From positions 62,001-126,000 of the forward strand of contig NZ_JBAHUQ010000002.1 of the NCBI RefSeq assembly GCF_036689865.1: a DNA stretch of 64,000 nt, given 5' to 3'. Every line of letters starts with the position of its first letter. Position 1 is the stretch's first letter. The notes beneath the pieces were generated by a model. The model did not search any database. It was not told the DNA's origin and saw only the letters and a program-made list of their open reading frames with translations. Positions 7,697 to 16,072 of the stretch are shown here, piece by piece. Source of the DNA: Magnetococcus sp. PR-3. Its GTDB lineage: Bacteria; Pseudomonadota; Magnetococcia; Magnetococcales; Magnetococcaceae. Made by a program: the position numbers and the translations under genes.

Positions 7697-9661
7697 ATGT
7701 GGATTGAAGTTGGACATTTTGCCGCCATTTTGGCGTTGGTTCTTAGTGTGACACAGATGGTTGCCCCCATGGTGGGCATCCGTACGGGTCAGCTGGCATG
7801 GATACGGGTTGGACGTTACAGCGCTTTTGCTGTCTTTGGCTTGCTGACCATAGCCAGTGCCACCCTCATTCATGCCTTTATGACCCACGATTTTTCCGTG
7901 ACATATGTGGCACAGAATTCATCTTTGAAGCTGCCGACCTTCTATCTGGCCACAGCTATGTGGGGAGGCCATGAAGGCTCCTTGCTGCTATGGGCCTGGT
8001 TGATGTCCTTCTTCATTGCCGTTGCCGCATGGAAACACTGGAAGACACACTCTGTCTCCATGCCCTGGGTACTGATGATCCTGGGTGGTGTTACCTTAGG
8101 TTTCCTCTGTTTGGTTCTGCTGCTCTCATCCCCCTTTGAGCGCCTGCTGATGATCCCACCTGATGGCCGGGATCTAAACCCCCTGTTGCAAGACCCAGGT
8201 ATGGTCTTCCACCCCCCCTTCCTCTATCTGGGGTATGTGGGCTTTGCGGTACCTTACGCCTTTGCCATGGCCGCTTTGATCACAGGCCAAGCCAAGGATG
8301 AGTGGATTTTGGCCACCCGTCGTTGGACCCTGTTTGCATGGACCATGTTAACCACCGGTATTGTTTTTGGTGCCTACTGGGCCTATTACGAGCTGGGCTG
8401 GGGTGGCTACTGGGCTTGGGACCCGGTGGAAAATGCCTCCTTTATGCCATGGTTAACCGGTACCGCCTTTTTGCACTCGATCATGGTGCAAGAACGAAGG
8501 CAGATGTTTAAAGTCTGGAATTTATTCCTGATTATTACCACCTTCTCACTCTCGTTGCTGGGTACCTTCTTGGTCCGTTCGGGGGTTTTAAGTTCCGTGC
8601 ACGCCTTTGCGACCGATCCTGGTCGAGGCATGTACATCCTTGGCTTTATGGCGGTAATGCTGCTGTTTAGCTTTGGTATTCTGGTTTGGCGTTCGGAAGC
8701 CCTTAAAGCTGATAACCGTATGGATGCCGTGGTATGCCGCGAAAGCACCTTCCTGTTCAACAACCTGTTCCTGCTGGTGGGTGCCATTACCGTACTGTTG
8801 GGCACACTCTACCCCTTGGCGCTTGAAGCATTTGCCGGTGCCAAGGTGACCGTTGGCCCGCCTTACTTCAACAAAGTCTTCATTCCCGTCATGTTGGGTC
8901 TGCTGTTGTTGATGGGCATGGGCCCACTGATTTCCTGGCGCCGCGCGGCACAGGGTCAGTTAAAGAAGAACTTTGTCATTCCCGCCATTTTAGCGGTGGT
9001 GGGTATTCCCATTGCGCTGTTCTTGGGGATCGACCACCCTTACGCCATTGTGACCGTGATGTTGATTATGTTTGTGGGCTCCTCCCACTTTATCGACTTC
9101 AAACGTGGTGTCCATTCACGCATGCAGTCTGGGAGCAGCAACCCCTTCTCAGCCATTTGGCGGATGGTTGGGCGCAATAAGCGACGCTATGGCGGCTTGA
9201 CGGTGCATATCGGTATTTTGGTCATGTGTGCTGGCTTTATTGGCAGTGGCATGTTCCAAGAGGTACAGACCGTTATCATGCAGCCTGGTGATAAGGTAAA
9301 GCTCTCTGGTTGGGAGCTCACTCTGGACCGCTACCACAAGGTACGTAAAGATAACTGGACCGCGACAGAGGCCGTTATTATTGCTGTTCGGGAAGATGGC
9401 CACAGTGTGACAGCCACCCCCCAGAAGCGTAAGTATGATAACCATGAAATGGAGACCACAGAAGCTTCGATCTTCAGCTATTTCTGGGAAGATCTCTATG
9501 TGGTTTTAGGTGACCGAATTCCTGGCAGAGGATGGGCGATCAAGGCTTACCGTAACCCTCTGATTGGCTGGGTATGGTATGGATCCTTTATCATTGCCTT
9601 GGGCGCCATTGTTGCACTGTTCCAGGGTCGCCGTTTAAAGAAAACCCAGGAGGCTAATTAA
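7697..9661 (+). CDS. ccmF: cytochrome c heme lyase subunit CcmF
   Basis: CcmF is the large membrane component of the heme ligase that attaches heme to apocytochrome c. The 654-residue length fits the family. The WWD heme-handling signature appears as GWGGYWAWDPVENASFMPW, and the family hallmark MWGGHEGSLLLWAW is near the N-terminus. Multiple TM helices are separated by loops bearing conserved His (VFHPPFLYLGY, SVHAFATDPGRG). A periplasmic domain fills residues about 500-620 before the last TM helix. The start ATG at 7697 follows GGAG about 10 nt upstream (gctGGAGccgtgaact). ccmG follows after 2 bp. Confidence 0.97.
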   Translation: MWIEVGHFAAILALVLSVTQMVAPMVGIRTGQLAWIRVGRYSAFAVFGLLTIASATLIHAFMTHDFSVTYVAQNSSLKLPTFYLATAMWGGHEGSLLLWAWLMSFFIAVAAWKHWKTHSVSMPWVLMILGGVTLGFLCLVLLLSSPFERLLMIPPDGRDLNPLLQDPGMVFHPPFLYLGYVGFAVPYAFAMAALITGQAKDEWILATRRWTLFAWTMLTTGIVFGAYWAYYELGWGGYWAWDPVENASFMPWLTGTAFLHSIMVQERRQMFKVWNLFLIITTFSLSLLGTFLVRSGVLSSVHAFATDPGRGMYILGFMAVMLLFSFGILVWRSEALKADNRMDAVVCRESTFLFNNLFLLVGAITVLLGTLYPLALEAFAGAKVTVGPPYFNKVFIPVMLGLLLLMGMGPLISWRRAAQGQLKKNFVIPAILAVVGIPIALFLGIDHPYAIVTVMLIMFVGSSHFIDFKRGVHSRMQSGSSNPFSAIWRMVGRNKRRYGGLTVHIGILVMCAGFIGSGMFQEVQTVIMQPGDKVKLSGWELTLDRYHKVRKDNWTATEAVIIAVREDGHSVTATPQKRKYDNHEMETTEASIFSYFWEDLYVVLGDRIPGRGWAIKAYRNPLIGWVWYGSFIIALGAIVALFQGRRLKKTQEAN

Positions 9662-9663
9662 TC

Positions 9664-10224
9664 GTGGGTAAATTATGGAAATTCATTCTGTTAGGCTCCA
9701 TTGTACTGATTCTGGTACTCATGGGGTTGGGGTTGGGGCGGGATACCAAAAAGATCCCCACGGCGTTGCTTGAAAAACCTGCACCTATCCTACGTGGTCC
9801 TGCTTTAGCCGGCACAGATACCATTGATATTGCCGACTACAAAGGCAAATGGATTCTGGTTAATTTCTGGGGCTCTTGGTGTGGGGCCTGTGTGGGTGAG
9901 CATCCTGAGTTGATGCGCCTGGACCGCCTAATCAAAGAACGGGATGATTTTGCTGTCATTGGTGTGGACTACAAAGATACCCGCCGCGGCGCCATGGCTT
10001 TTTTACGGCGCCACGGTACCCCGAGCTACCCCATGGTTTTTGACCCTGATCAGAAGGTGGCCATTGAATGGGGTATTGTCCGCGCACCGGAGAGTTATCT
10101 GGTTAACCCCGATGGGATGATTATTAAAAAAGAGTATGGCCCGTTGGTACGTAACTGGTTCAACACCGTCGCTCTACCTTTAATAGAAGCCTATAACGCT
10201 AAGAAAAAGCCGGGGGCATCGTGA
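9664..10224 (+). CDS. ccmG: cytochrome c maturation thioredoxin CcmG/DsbE
   Basis: Membrane-anchored periplasmic thioredoxin that keeps apocytochrome c cysteines reduced for heme ligation. An N-terminal anchor (about residues 5-25) is followed by a TlpA/DsbE-type thioredoxin fold. The active site reads WGSWCGACVGEHPEL. WCGAC replaces the WCPTC of E. coli but keeps the CxxC spacing. A cis-Pro region (RAPESYLV) is present. The start is GTG at 9664 with AGGAGG about 9 nt upstream at the end of ccmF. Its TGA overlaps the ccmH ATG. Confidence 0.94.
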   Translation: MGKLWKFILLGSIVLILVLMGLGLGRDTKKIPTALLEKPAPILRGPALAGTDTIDIADYKGKWILVNFWGSWCGACVGEHPELMRLDRLIKERDDFAVIGVDYKDTRRGAMAFLRRHGTPSYPMVFDPDQKVAIEWGIVRAPESYLVNPDGMIIKKEYGPLVRNWFNTVALPLIEAYNAKKKPGAS

Positions 10225-10739
10225 TGCGTCATCTACTTCAGTGGAGCATGTGTGTACTGGCACTGCTGGTGGTCACCCCGGTTATGGCACAAGAAGCTGA
10301 ACCGGCCAAACAGGGTACGGTTAAGGCTGAAGATCCACGGGAGTCCCTGGTCCGTAAGATCGCTTCTGAACTTCGCTGCGCGGTTTGCCAGAGTCAGTCG
10401 GTGTATGACTCCAACTCTGGTCTGGCCAAAGATATGCTGAAGGTGGTGCGCGATAAAGTACATGCCGGTGAGCAAGAGGATGATATTCGTCGCTACTTCC
10501 TGGAGCGCTACGGCGACTATATCTATATGGAACCGGTGATGAACAGCCGTAATATGGCGTTGTGGGCAGGCCCTTTTGCGGCACTGTTGTTTGGCGCCTT
10601 CGGGTTATGGTTTGCCATTCGTAATTGGTATAATCCAAACACCAAGTCTGCATCCAAAGCGGATAAAAATAGTGATGAAGCAACCAGCGGGGATATGAAA
10701 TCCCGTATTCAAAAAGAGCTGGATAGCATCGATATGTAA
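10224..10739 (+). CDS. ccmH: cytochrome c maturation protein CcmH
   Basis: CcmH is the periplasmic CxxC protein that receives or passes disulfide electrons to apocytochrome c, and it works with CcmF and CcmG. A signal peptide (about 1-22, ending PVMAQ) precedes the conserved domain with LRCAVCQSQSVYDSNS, where C-A-V-C is the redox pair. A TM helix (about 110-130) follows, then a Ser/Lys-rich tail. The ATG at 10224 overlaps the ccmG stop, and a GTG immediately before it is the alternative start. The protein is short (171 residues). The TPR half called CcmI is not fused here and no ccmI lies downstream. Confidence 0.93.
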   Translation: MRHLLQWSMCVLALLVVTPVMAQEAEPAKQGTVKAEDPRESLVRKIASELRCAVCQSQSVYDSNSGLAKDMLKVVRDKVHAGEQEDDIRRYFLERYGDYIYMEPVMNSRNMALWAGPFAALLFGAFGLWFAIRNWYNPNTKSASKADKNSDEATSGDMKSRIQKELDSIDM

Positions 10740-10749
10740 GGTATGCCTT

Positions 10750-10790
10750 CACCCGTACCCTCTATGCGATAACGCGAGAGGGTGCGGGTG
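10750..10790 (+). terminator. probable end-of-ccm hairpin
   Basis: A 14-bp stem (10750-10763 with 10777-10790, one G-U pair) around a 13-nt loop begins 10 bp after the ccmH stop. The T-run is weak (ttgaccccttt), so it may be a pause or stability hairpin as much as a terminator. Its place at the end of a seven-to-eight-gene run makes termination plausible. Confidence 0.5.
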
Positions 10791-10954
10791 TTGACCCCTT
10801 TGTTTGACCTACCTTTGTTTATTCCTCGACTTATCTCGATCATGTCAGCGAACCTTTATTGAGGTTAGATCTCGCATCAAAGTTAACAGCTCTTTCAACT
10901 TTGATCTCTCTGACCATGCATACAAGGTAAGCGGTCTTTCCTTCAGGACGCCCA

Positions 10955-11830
10955 ATGGCTGAACCCAACACACCACAATGGACCGCTCGCACCATCCTAC
11001 AGTGGACCACCGACTGGTTAGGAAAACAGGGCGTGGACTCTCCTAGACTGGATGGAGAGTTGCTACTGGCTCATGCACTGGATATACGCCGCTTGGATCT
11101 GTTTTTAGATCCCGACCGTCCACTGACACCAGATGAACTGGCCAGCTATAAAGCATTAATCAAACGCCGGGCCGCTCGGGAACCGGTCGCATATATCCTA
11201 GAGAAGCGGGCTTTTTTGCATTGGGATTTAAAGATTACCGCAGGGGTCTTAATTCCCCGTCCAGAAACCGAACATCTGGTTCAAGCTGTCATTGACCATT
11301 TTGAAGCGCAAAATGCAGCACCAACCAAGCTGTTGGATATTGGCACGGGTTCGGGTGCTATTGCCCTGGCACTGCTTGATCACTTTAAAGAGGCGACAGG
11401 GATCGGTGTAGACCTCTCAGAACACGCTTTAACCTGCGCCAAAGCCAATGCAGAGCTATTGGGCCTACAGACACGCAGTCAATGGCTTAAAAGCGATCTG
11501 TGTGCAGCGCTTACAGAGGAGACACCGTTTGATCTGATCCTCTCCAACCCCCCCTACATCAACCATGACGTCATCCAAACCTTAGAGCCTGAAGTAAAGG
11601 ATTGGGAGCCCATATTGGCACTGGATGGGGGTATGGATGGTATGGATATCTATAATCGTTTGGTTCCAGATGTGGTCAAACGCCTTAATACAGGCGGCTT
11701 ATTGGCGGTTGAAATTGGCCACGATCAAGGCCAGCGTGTGCATGATTTGATGCAAAACCATGGTTTAAAAAATATCCAGATCCTCAAAGACTATGCCCAA
11801 CACGATCGTGTGGTCATGGGGTCACGATAG
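10955..11830 (+). CDS. prmC: peptide chain release factor N5-glutamine methyltransferase
   Basis: PrmC (HemK) uses S-adenosylmethionine to methylate the glutamine of the GGQ motif in RF1 and RF2. The 291 residues have the N-terminal helical domain (about 10-80) and a Rossmann methyltransferase domain. Markers are IPRPETEHLV, the SAM loop DIGTGSGAIALAL and the catalytic SNPPYI, which binds the target glutamine amide. The start ATG at 10955 has AGGA about 8 nt upstream. The gene stands alone between the ccm hairpin and a bidirectional terminator. prfA is not adjacent here, although it often is. Confidence 0.95.
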   Translation: MAEPNTPQWTARTILQWTTDWLGKQGVDSPRLDGELLLAHALDIRRLDLFLDPDRPLTPDELASYKALIKRRAAREPVAYILEKRAFLHWDLKITAGVLIPRPETEHLVQAVIDHFEAQNAAPTKLLDIGTGSGAIALALLDHFKEATGIGVDLSEHALTCAKANAELLGLQTRSQWLKSDLCAALTEETPFDLILSNPPYINHDVIQTLEPEVKDWEPILALDGGMDGMDIYNRLVPDVVKRLNTGGLLAVEIGHDQGQRVHDLMQNHGLKNIQILKDYAQHDRVVMGSR

Positions 11831-11967
11831 GGATCTTACTCTGAGCTAACACAGTGTGACCATACGCATAGGCCACCCTGTACAACGATCTTTGACCTCT
11901 TAAGTAGCAGGCACCATGGGCGGCTGACGCTTACAAGTAGGGGATCGAGATCTCTTGATCAGCACAC

Positions 11968-12002
11968 AAAAAAGCGGACCTTTTTCAAGGCCCGCTTTTT
12001 TT
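11968..12002. terminator. bidirectional Rho-independent terminator
   Basis: An A-run plus GCGG (from 11968) pairs with CCGC plus T-run (to 12002). The stem is 13 bp with one mismatch and an 8-nt loop. It has an A-run on one side and a T-run on the other, so it works in both directions. It lies between the converging prmC and the M23 peptidase gene. Confidence 0.88.
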
Positions 12003-12024
12003 GTTCGTATGCCGATAGGCTGCT

Positions 12025-14250
12025 TTAGTTATCCAAGGCGGCCACAACACTGGGTGCCCGGCGGAGCAGCGCAGTCATCTTCTGGCTATGACGTTTGAAA
12101 TCGACCAGATAACGACGGGGTACACTTTTACCCATGGGTAACTTCACTTTAAGCGGATTAACCTGACGCCCACGAACCCGCACTTCATAGTGCAAATGGG
12201 GGCCGGTTGCTGCACCAGTCGCACCAACATAGCCAATGACTTGACCCTGCTTAATGTGCGAACCCACTTTTAAACCACGCTTAAAGCCACTCATGTGGGC
12301 ATAGGCTGTGGTGTAGGTGCTGTTGTGTTTGACAATGACCAGATTACCAAAGCTACCTTTGTGACCCCGGTACAAAATACGGCCACTGCCTGAAGCACGA
12401 ATAGGGGTGCCTTTGGGCGCGGCATAATCCACACCTTTGTGGGCGCGGGTAAAGCCGTAGACTGGGTGCTTACGCGCCAAGGAGAAGCGCGAAGAGATGC
12501 GGGTAAAGTCCACAGGGGCCTTAATAAACATCTTCTCAACGCTGGAACCCGTCGGCTTATAGTAGCCAACAACACCACGCGGATCTTTATAACGGATCGC
12601 TTCGTAAGCACTGCCTTGGTTAATAAACTTGGCAGCGAGGATGTTGCCGTTACGGATTTTACGGCCATCCATTTGCAGCTCTTCATACACAACCGTAAAA
12701 CGGTCACCGGCACGAATATCTCGCGCAAAGTCCACATCCCACTCAAATAGACCGGCCAGACGCATGGCCAGATTTTGCGAGAGACCAGCTTTACGGGCCG
12801 CAACCAGCAGCGAACCATTGATTATGCCCGTCACAGACTTCAGCTTGACTTGATACGCCTTCTGCTCCAACTCGGCGACCAGACCACGACCCGGCTTCTT
12901 TTCAATATAAAGCGTTTTATCTGTGGAGGCCTCATAGGTCAAACCAATGAGGTTATGTTTGATATCAAAGGCCATGTTGAGCTCACGCCCCGGACGCAGC
13001 CGACGCGCAATATCAAAACTGGATTGACGCTTGGCCACCTTGGCCATTTCAAACGCGACCAGATTGGACACCCCATGGCGGGCCAAAATGGCACTGAACA
13101 TATCACCACGACGCACCTTTTCCGTCACCACTTGCTTAGCGTTAGGAAAACGGCTGCGTACTTTATCGTGCTTTACGGGTTTTCTCTTCTTAATCGCCAC
13201 TTGTTTAACCGTGGCTGCGCCAGTTGGCGTCACCTGAGCAACATCGGTTTGGGCAGACTTTAATGCCGCAACCGTCGGCTCACTTATCTCACCCTGGACC
13301 AGGGTTGAAACAATGGCTTTAGGTGCCGGGGCAATTTTGGGAATTTTGTCGCTCAGACCCAGCTCACCATCCACAATGTTACTTTTACCATATAGCGCGG
13401 CCAACCCAGGTGACATGGAAGCCGCCGCTTGATCTGATAATGCGGGTTTTTCCAGATCAATACGGGGTAGAGCTTCTAAAGTGGCCAACTGCAAATTACG
13501 TTGCTCGACCTGTGCTTTAAAGCGCTTCTGATCTTCTGTGGTAATAACCAGGGTGCGGTTTTTGGTAATGGCGTAGTAAAAGGCACGGAACATTTGATGA
13601 CGGTCCCGGCGAATAACCACTGGGTTACCGGCACGCATTTTCCGAGCTAAGTCATAGTGAGGCTTAGCGGCCTTATACATTTTTAACGCAGCTGCGTAAG
13701 AGATCTCATAGCGTTGAAGCATACCGGTCATGGTATCTCCAGCACGTACTTGATCTTCCTGTAATGTGGTGGTTGCCACCGCCATGACAGGCTCATCGCT
13801 GTTTGCGTCACCCATGTCTGTACCAAGACCCATCGGCAACTCAACACTGGGTGCGGATTGATGGGCCACTTCCAGTTCCTGAGGTGTCATAACCTCAGCA
13901 ACAGGGTCAGGCTCAAGCAACGCATCCGGGGTAAAGATGGCGGTACGGGTTGGTTCATTATCTAGTGTTGGGGGAGCTACAGGCAGCAGACCAGCGCGGT
14001 TCAATACCATAGCATCCTGAAACTTCTGCCCCGGGTGGGTTACAGATTGTCCAGTATGGGCATCAAGAACCCGATGGGCTACCAGCCCACCAACGGTCAA
14101 CGCACCCACCAGGAAAAAGCGCAACCAACGACGCTCAGGGCGTTGTTGACGCGACAAATATCCACCAGTGTGGGCGTAGGTTCCCAAACGGTTCAGCTTT
14201 TTGTTATGACCAGAATTCATTGAGTTATCCGCTGACTGTTGTATAGCCAT
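12025..14250 (-). CDS. M23 family murein endopeptidase, MepM-like
   Basis: A 741-residue cell-wall hydrolase expected to cut peptidoglycan cross-links in the periplasm. A basic cytoplasmic tail is followed by a TM anchor (about 45-62, FFLVGALTVGGLVAH). A long region then holds two OapA/LysM-like modules (around 165-235, DQVRAGDTMTGMLQRY, and 375-445, VRRGDMFSAILARHGV). The C-terminal LytM domain has HKGVDYAAPKGTPI, with the zinc His and Asp, and GPHLHYEVRVRGRQVNP, with the HxH. All metal ligands are present, so it should be active. I use ATG 14250. A TTG one codon earlier or an ATG at 14220 are possible, since none has a strong ribosome site. Confidence 0.92.
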   Translation of the reverse strand: MAIQQSADNSMNSGHNKKLNRLGTYAHTGGYLSRQQRPERRWLRFFLVGALTVGGLVAHRVLDAHTGQSVTHPGQKFQDAMVLNRAGLLPVAPPTLDNEPTRTAIFTPDALLEPDPVAEVMTPQELEVAHQSAPSVELPMGLGTDMGDANSDEPVMAVATTTLQEDQVRAGDTMTGMLQRYEISYAAALKMYKAAKPHYDLARKMRAGNPVVIRRDRHQMFRAFYYAITKNRTLVITTEDQKRFKAQVEQRNLQLATLEALPRIDLEKPALSDQAAASMSPGLAALYGKSNIVDGELGLSDKIPKIAPAPKAIVSTLVQGEISEPTVAALKSAQTDVAQVTPTGAATVKQVAIKKRKPVKHDKVRSRFPNAKQVVTEKVRRGDMFSAILARHGVSNLVAFEMAKVAKRQSSFDIARRLRPGRELNMAFDIKHNLIGLTYEASTDKTLYIEKKPGRGLVAELEQKAYQVKLKSVTGIINGSLLVAARKAGLSQNLAMRLAGLFEWDVDFARDIRAGDRFTVVYEELQMDGRKIRNGNILAAKFINQGSAYEAIRYKDPRGVVGYYKPTGSSVEKMFIKAPVDFTRISSRFSLARKHPVYGFTRAHKGVDYAAPKGTPIRASGSGRILYRGHKGSFGNLVIVKHNSTYTTAYAHMSGFKRGLKVGSHIKQGQVIGYVGATGAATGPHLHYEVRVRGRQVNPLKVKLPMGKSVPRRYLVDFKRHSQKMTALLRRAPSVVAALDN

Positions 14251-14714
14251 CAAGGCAACGGCTTGATCCGAATTACCCTTGATGCAATTCTCAGTCCTTT
14301 TTTTCAGGCAAGATGCAAATTCTCGCTTGAGCTCTCAGGCCGCTCCTTGCGGCAAGTAAAACCAGAGCAAAATAACTAAAATATACAGCTTTTGTCAAGA
14401 ATCTCGGATTGTTATGGAGTTTAGCAGGCTATTTTTATTTGTTTCACATATAATTTGTGTGTTAATATCTTCTGTCCATCTATCGTCCAGCCTCTTTTAG
14501 TGTAGTTTACTCACAAGCTAGAACTCTATTTTTATATGCTTATTCAATGACTAATACTATTCTAACCGTTATATCCATTGAGAAGACACACCCCATATAG
14601 GCCCAAAAATGCACCATAACCTACGCCTTATGCATGTTCTGCTACGCTTAGCCACCATTCCAACCGATCTTATAGATAAGAGCTATTTTGACACTTTGAG
14701 GTAGAGAAACCTGC
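14251..14714. other. AT-rich divergent intergenic region
   Basis: This 464-bp gap separates the divergent M23 and GGDEF genes. It is visibly AT-rich from 14380 to 14580 and must contain the promoters of both genes. I see no clear repeat, RNA gene or operator in it. Confidence 0.5.
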
Positions 14715-16046
14715 ATGCAAGATGCTGTCACCCTTTTAGAAGAGATTCTGGCCAAGCTTAAAAAGAGCCCGGCTGATCTTTCTGGTGCCCAAAAACAGGT
14801 CCGGGATCTTATTATTAAAGGACCCTGTGATGGTGAGATGGCCCAGATCAAAACCCTGGTCGACACAGTTTTAGAGCATTTGGTTAAACCCTCATTAGAA
14901 AAATCTCATGAGCGTCAATCCCAACTAAGCCGTCTGCAAAAAGAGATCAGCAAACAACGAGAACCAGACCTAAATAAGCTTAAAAAAGATTTGGAAGGCA
15001 TTACCCCATGGATCACCGAACCTCAGGATTGGGATACCCTTCATCAAAAAATTGATCCCCAAGCTCCCCCGCCCCGTTTTCGCACCCATTTATGTTTGGC
15101 CCTAAACCAGTTAAGTGAAGGGGACCCCTGGCTTGAGCACGCATTACAGGCCATGCCTGATGATCAAGAACCCGATTGGAAGGTACTTTTTGACCTGCTG
15201 ACCGCACTACCCGATCAAGAGTTAAAGCGGGAACGACGCTGGCAGCGTCAAAAGAGTGACCTCATGCAAACCCTGCAACGACTGGCAGAGACCTTAAGTG
15301 CGGGTCTTAAGGATTTAGGTCAGGCCGATGGCGAAACTGATGCCCTGGTTGAACGCCTAAAACAGACCCCTGAGCAAGTCAATGTGCAGGAGTTAAAACA
15401 GGTACTTATTCAAGAGGCCGATGGATTCCGTCGCCACGCTAAACGTATTCATAGACAGCTGGATCAAAGTAGCCAACGGCTGTTACAAGCACGGGATCGT
15501 TTAAAGCAGATGGATGAAGCGCTGCAATCAACCCGTGATGATAATTTGCAAGATCCCTTTACCGGCCTACCTAACCGCTTTGCCCTAAGTGCGCATTTAC
15601 AACGGTTAATGGAACGTCAACAACATTTGGGTCACGGATTTGCCGTCATTGGCTGTCAGGTTGATCATTTGGCTGCGGTCTTAAACAAACTGAGCGAGTC
15701 CAAACGTCACCGCTTGGTGGTCGCCTTAGCCGCACGGATGTCCCGACTTTTAGACGAAGGGGAGTGGTTGGCACGTCGTGAGGAAGAGCGTTTTTATATT
15801 CTGCTCAATGAACCCGAGCTGGGTATGGCCCGTGCCCAGGCCCTAGCGCAAATGTTCCTAGGGTTGAGAGAGGCCCTGAATGCCCCCTCACTGCGCATAC
15901 GTGCCAGCTTTAGCGTCGTACGTTGTGAAGAGGTCTTGGATGAAAAAACCATTTTGGAACGGGTTGAATTTAGCATAACCCAAGCCCGTACACTGGACGA
16001 TGGTGTACGGGTTGTCCTCTATGAAGGGGAACAAACTGGGGTATAA
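14715..16046 (+). CDS. coiled-coil protein with degenerate GGDEF domain
   Basis: A 443-residue soluble protein. Residues 1-280 are almost entirely helical and charged, with coiled-coil-like runs (LSRLQKEISKQREPDLNKLKK). The C-terminal part (about 285-440) has the fold markers of a diguanylate cyclase, opening DPFTGLPNRFALSAHL. At the place of the GG(D/E)EF signature it reads ARREEERFYILL, so the two glycines and the substrate-site pattern are lost. I expect no cyclic-di-GMP synthesis. It may be a binding or scaffold protein. No EAL domain follows. The start ATG follows a GAGG sequence. It converges on the deacetylase gene with a 26-bp gap. Confidence 0.82.
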   Translation: MQDAVTLLEEILAKLKKSPADLSGAQKQVRDLIIKGPCDGEMAQIKTLVDTVLEHLVKPSLEKSHERQSQLSRLQKEISKQREPDLNKLKKDLEGITPWITEPQDWDTLHQKIDPQAPPPRFRTHLCLALNQLSEGDPWLEHALQAMPDDQEPDWKVLFDLLTALPDQELKRERRWQRQKSDLMQTLQRLAETLSAGLKDLGQADGETDALVERLKQTPEQVNVQELKQVLIQEADGFRRHAKRIHRQLDQSSQRLLQARDRLKQMDEALQSTRDDNLQDPFTGLPNRFALSAHLQRLMERQQHLGHGFAVIGCQVDHLAAVLNKLSESKRHRLVVALAARMSRLLDEGEWLARREEERFYILLNEPELGMARAQALAQMFLGLREALNAPSLRIRASFSVVRCEEVLDEKTILERVEFSITQARTLDDGVRVVLYEGEQTGV

Positions 16047-16072
16047 GCGCCCCTTCCCCCCGACAGCTCGCT

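Noticed and set aside
12291-12818. 175-codon second frame inside the M23 peptidase gene
   Set aside because: Same strand, shifted frame of a gene with complete M23 motifs; low-complexity product.
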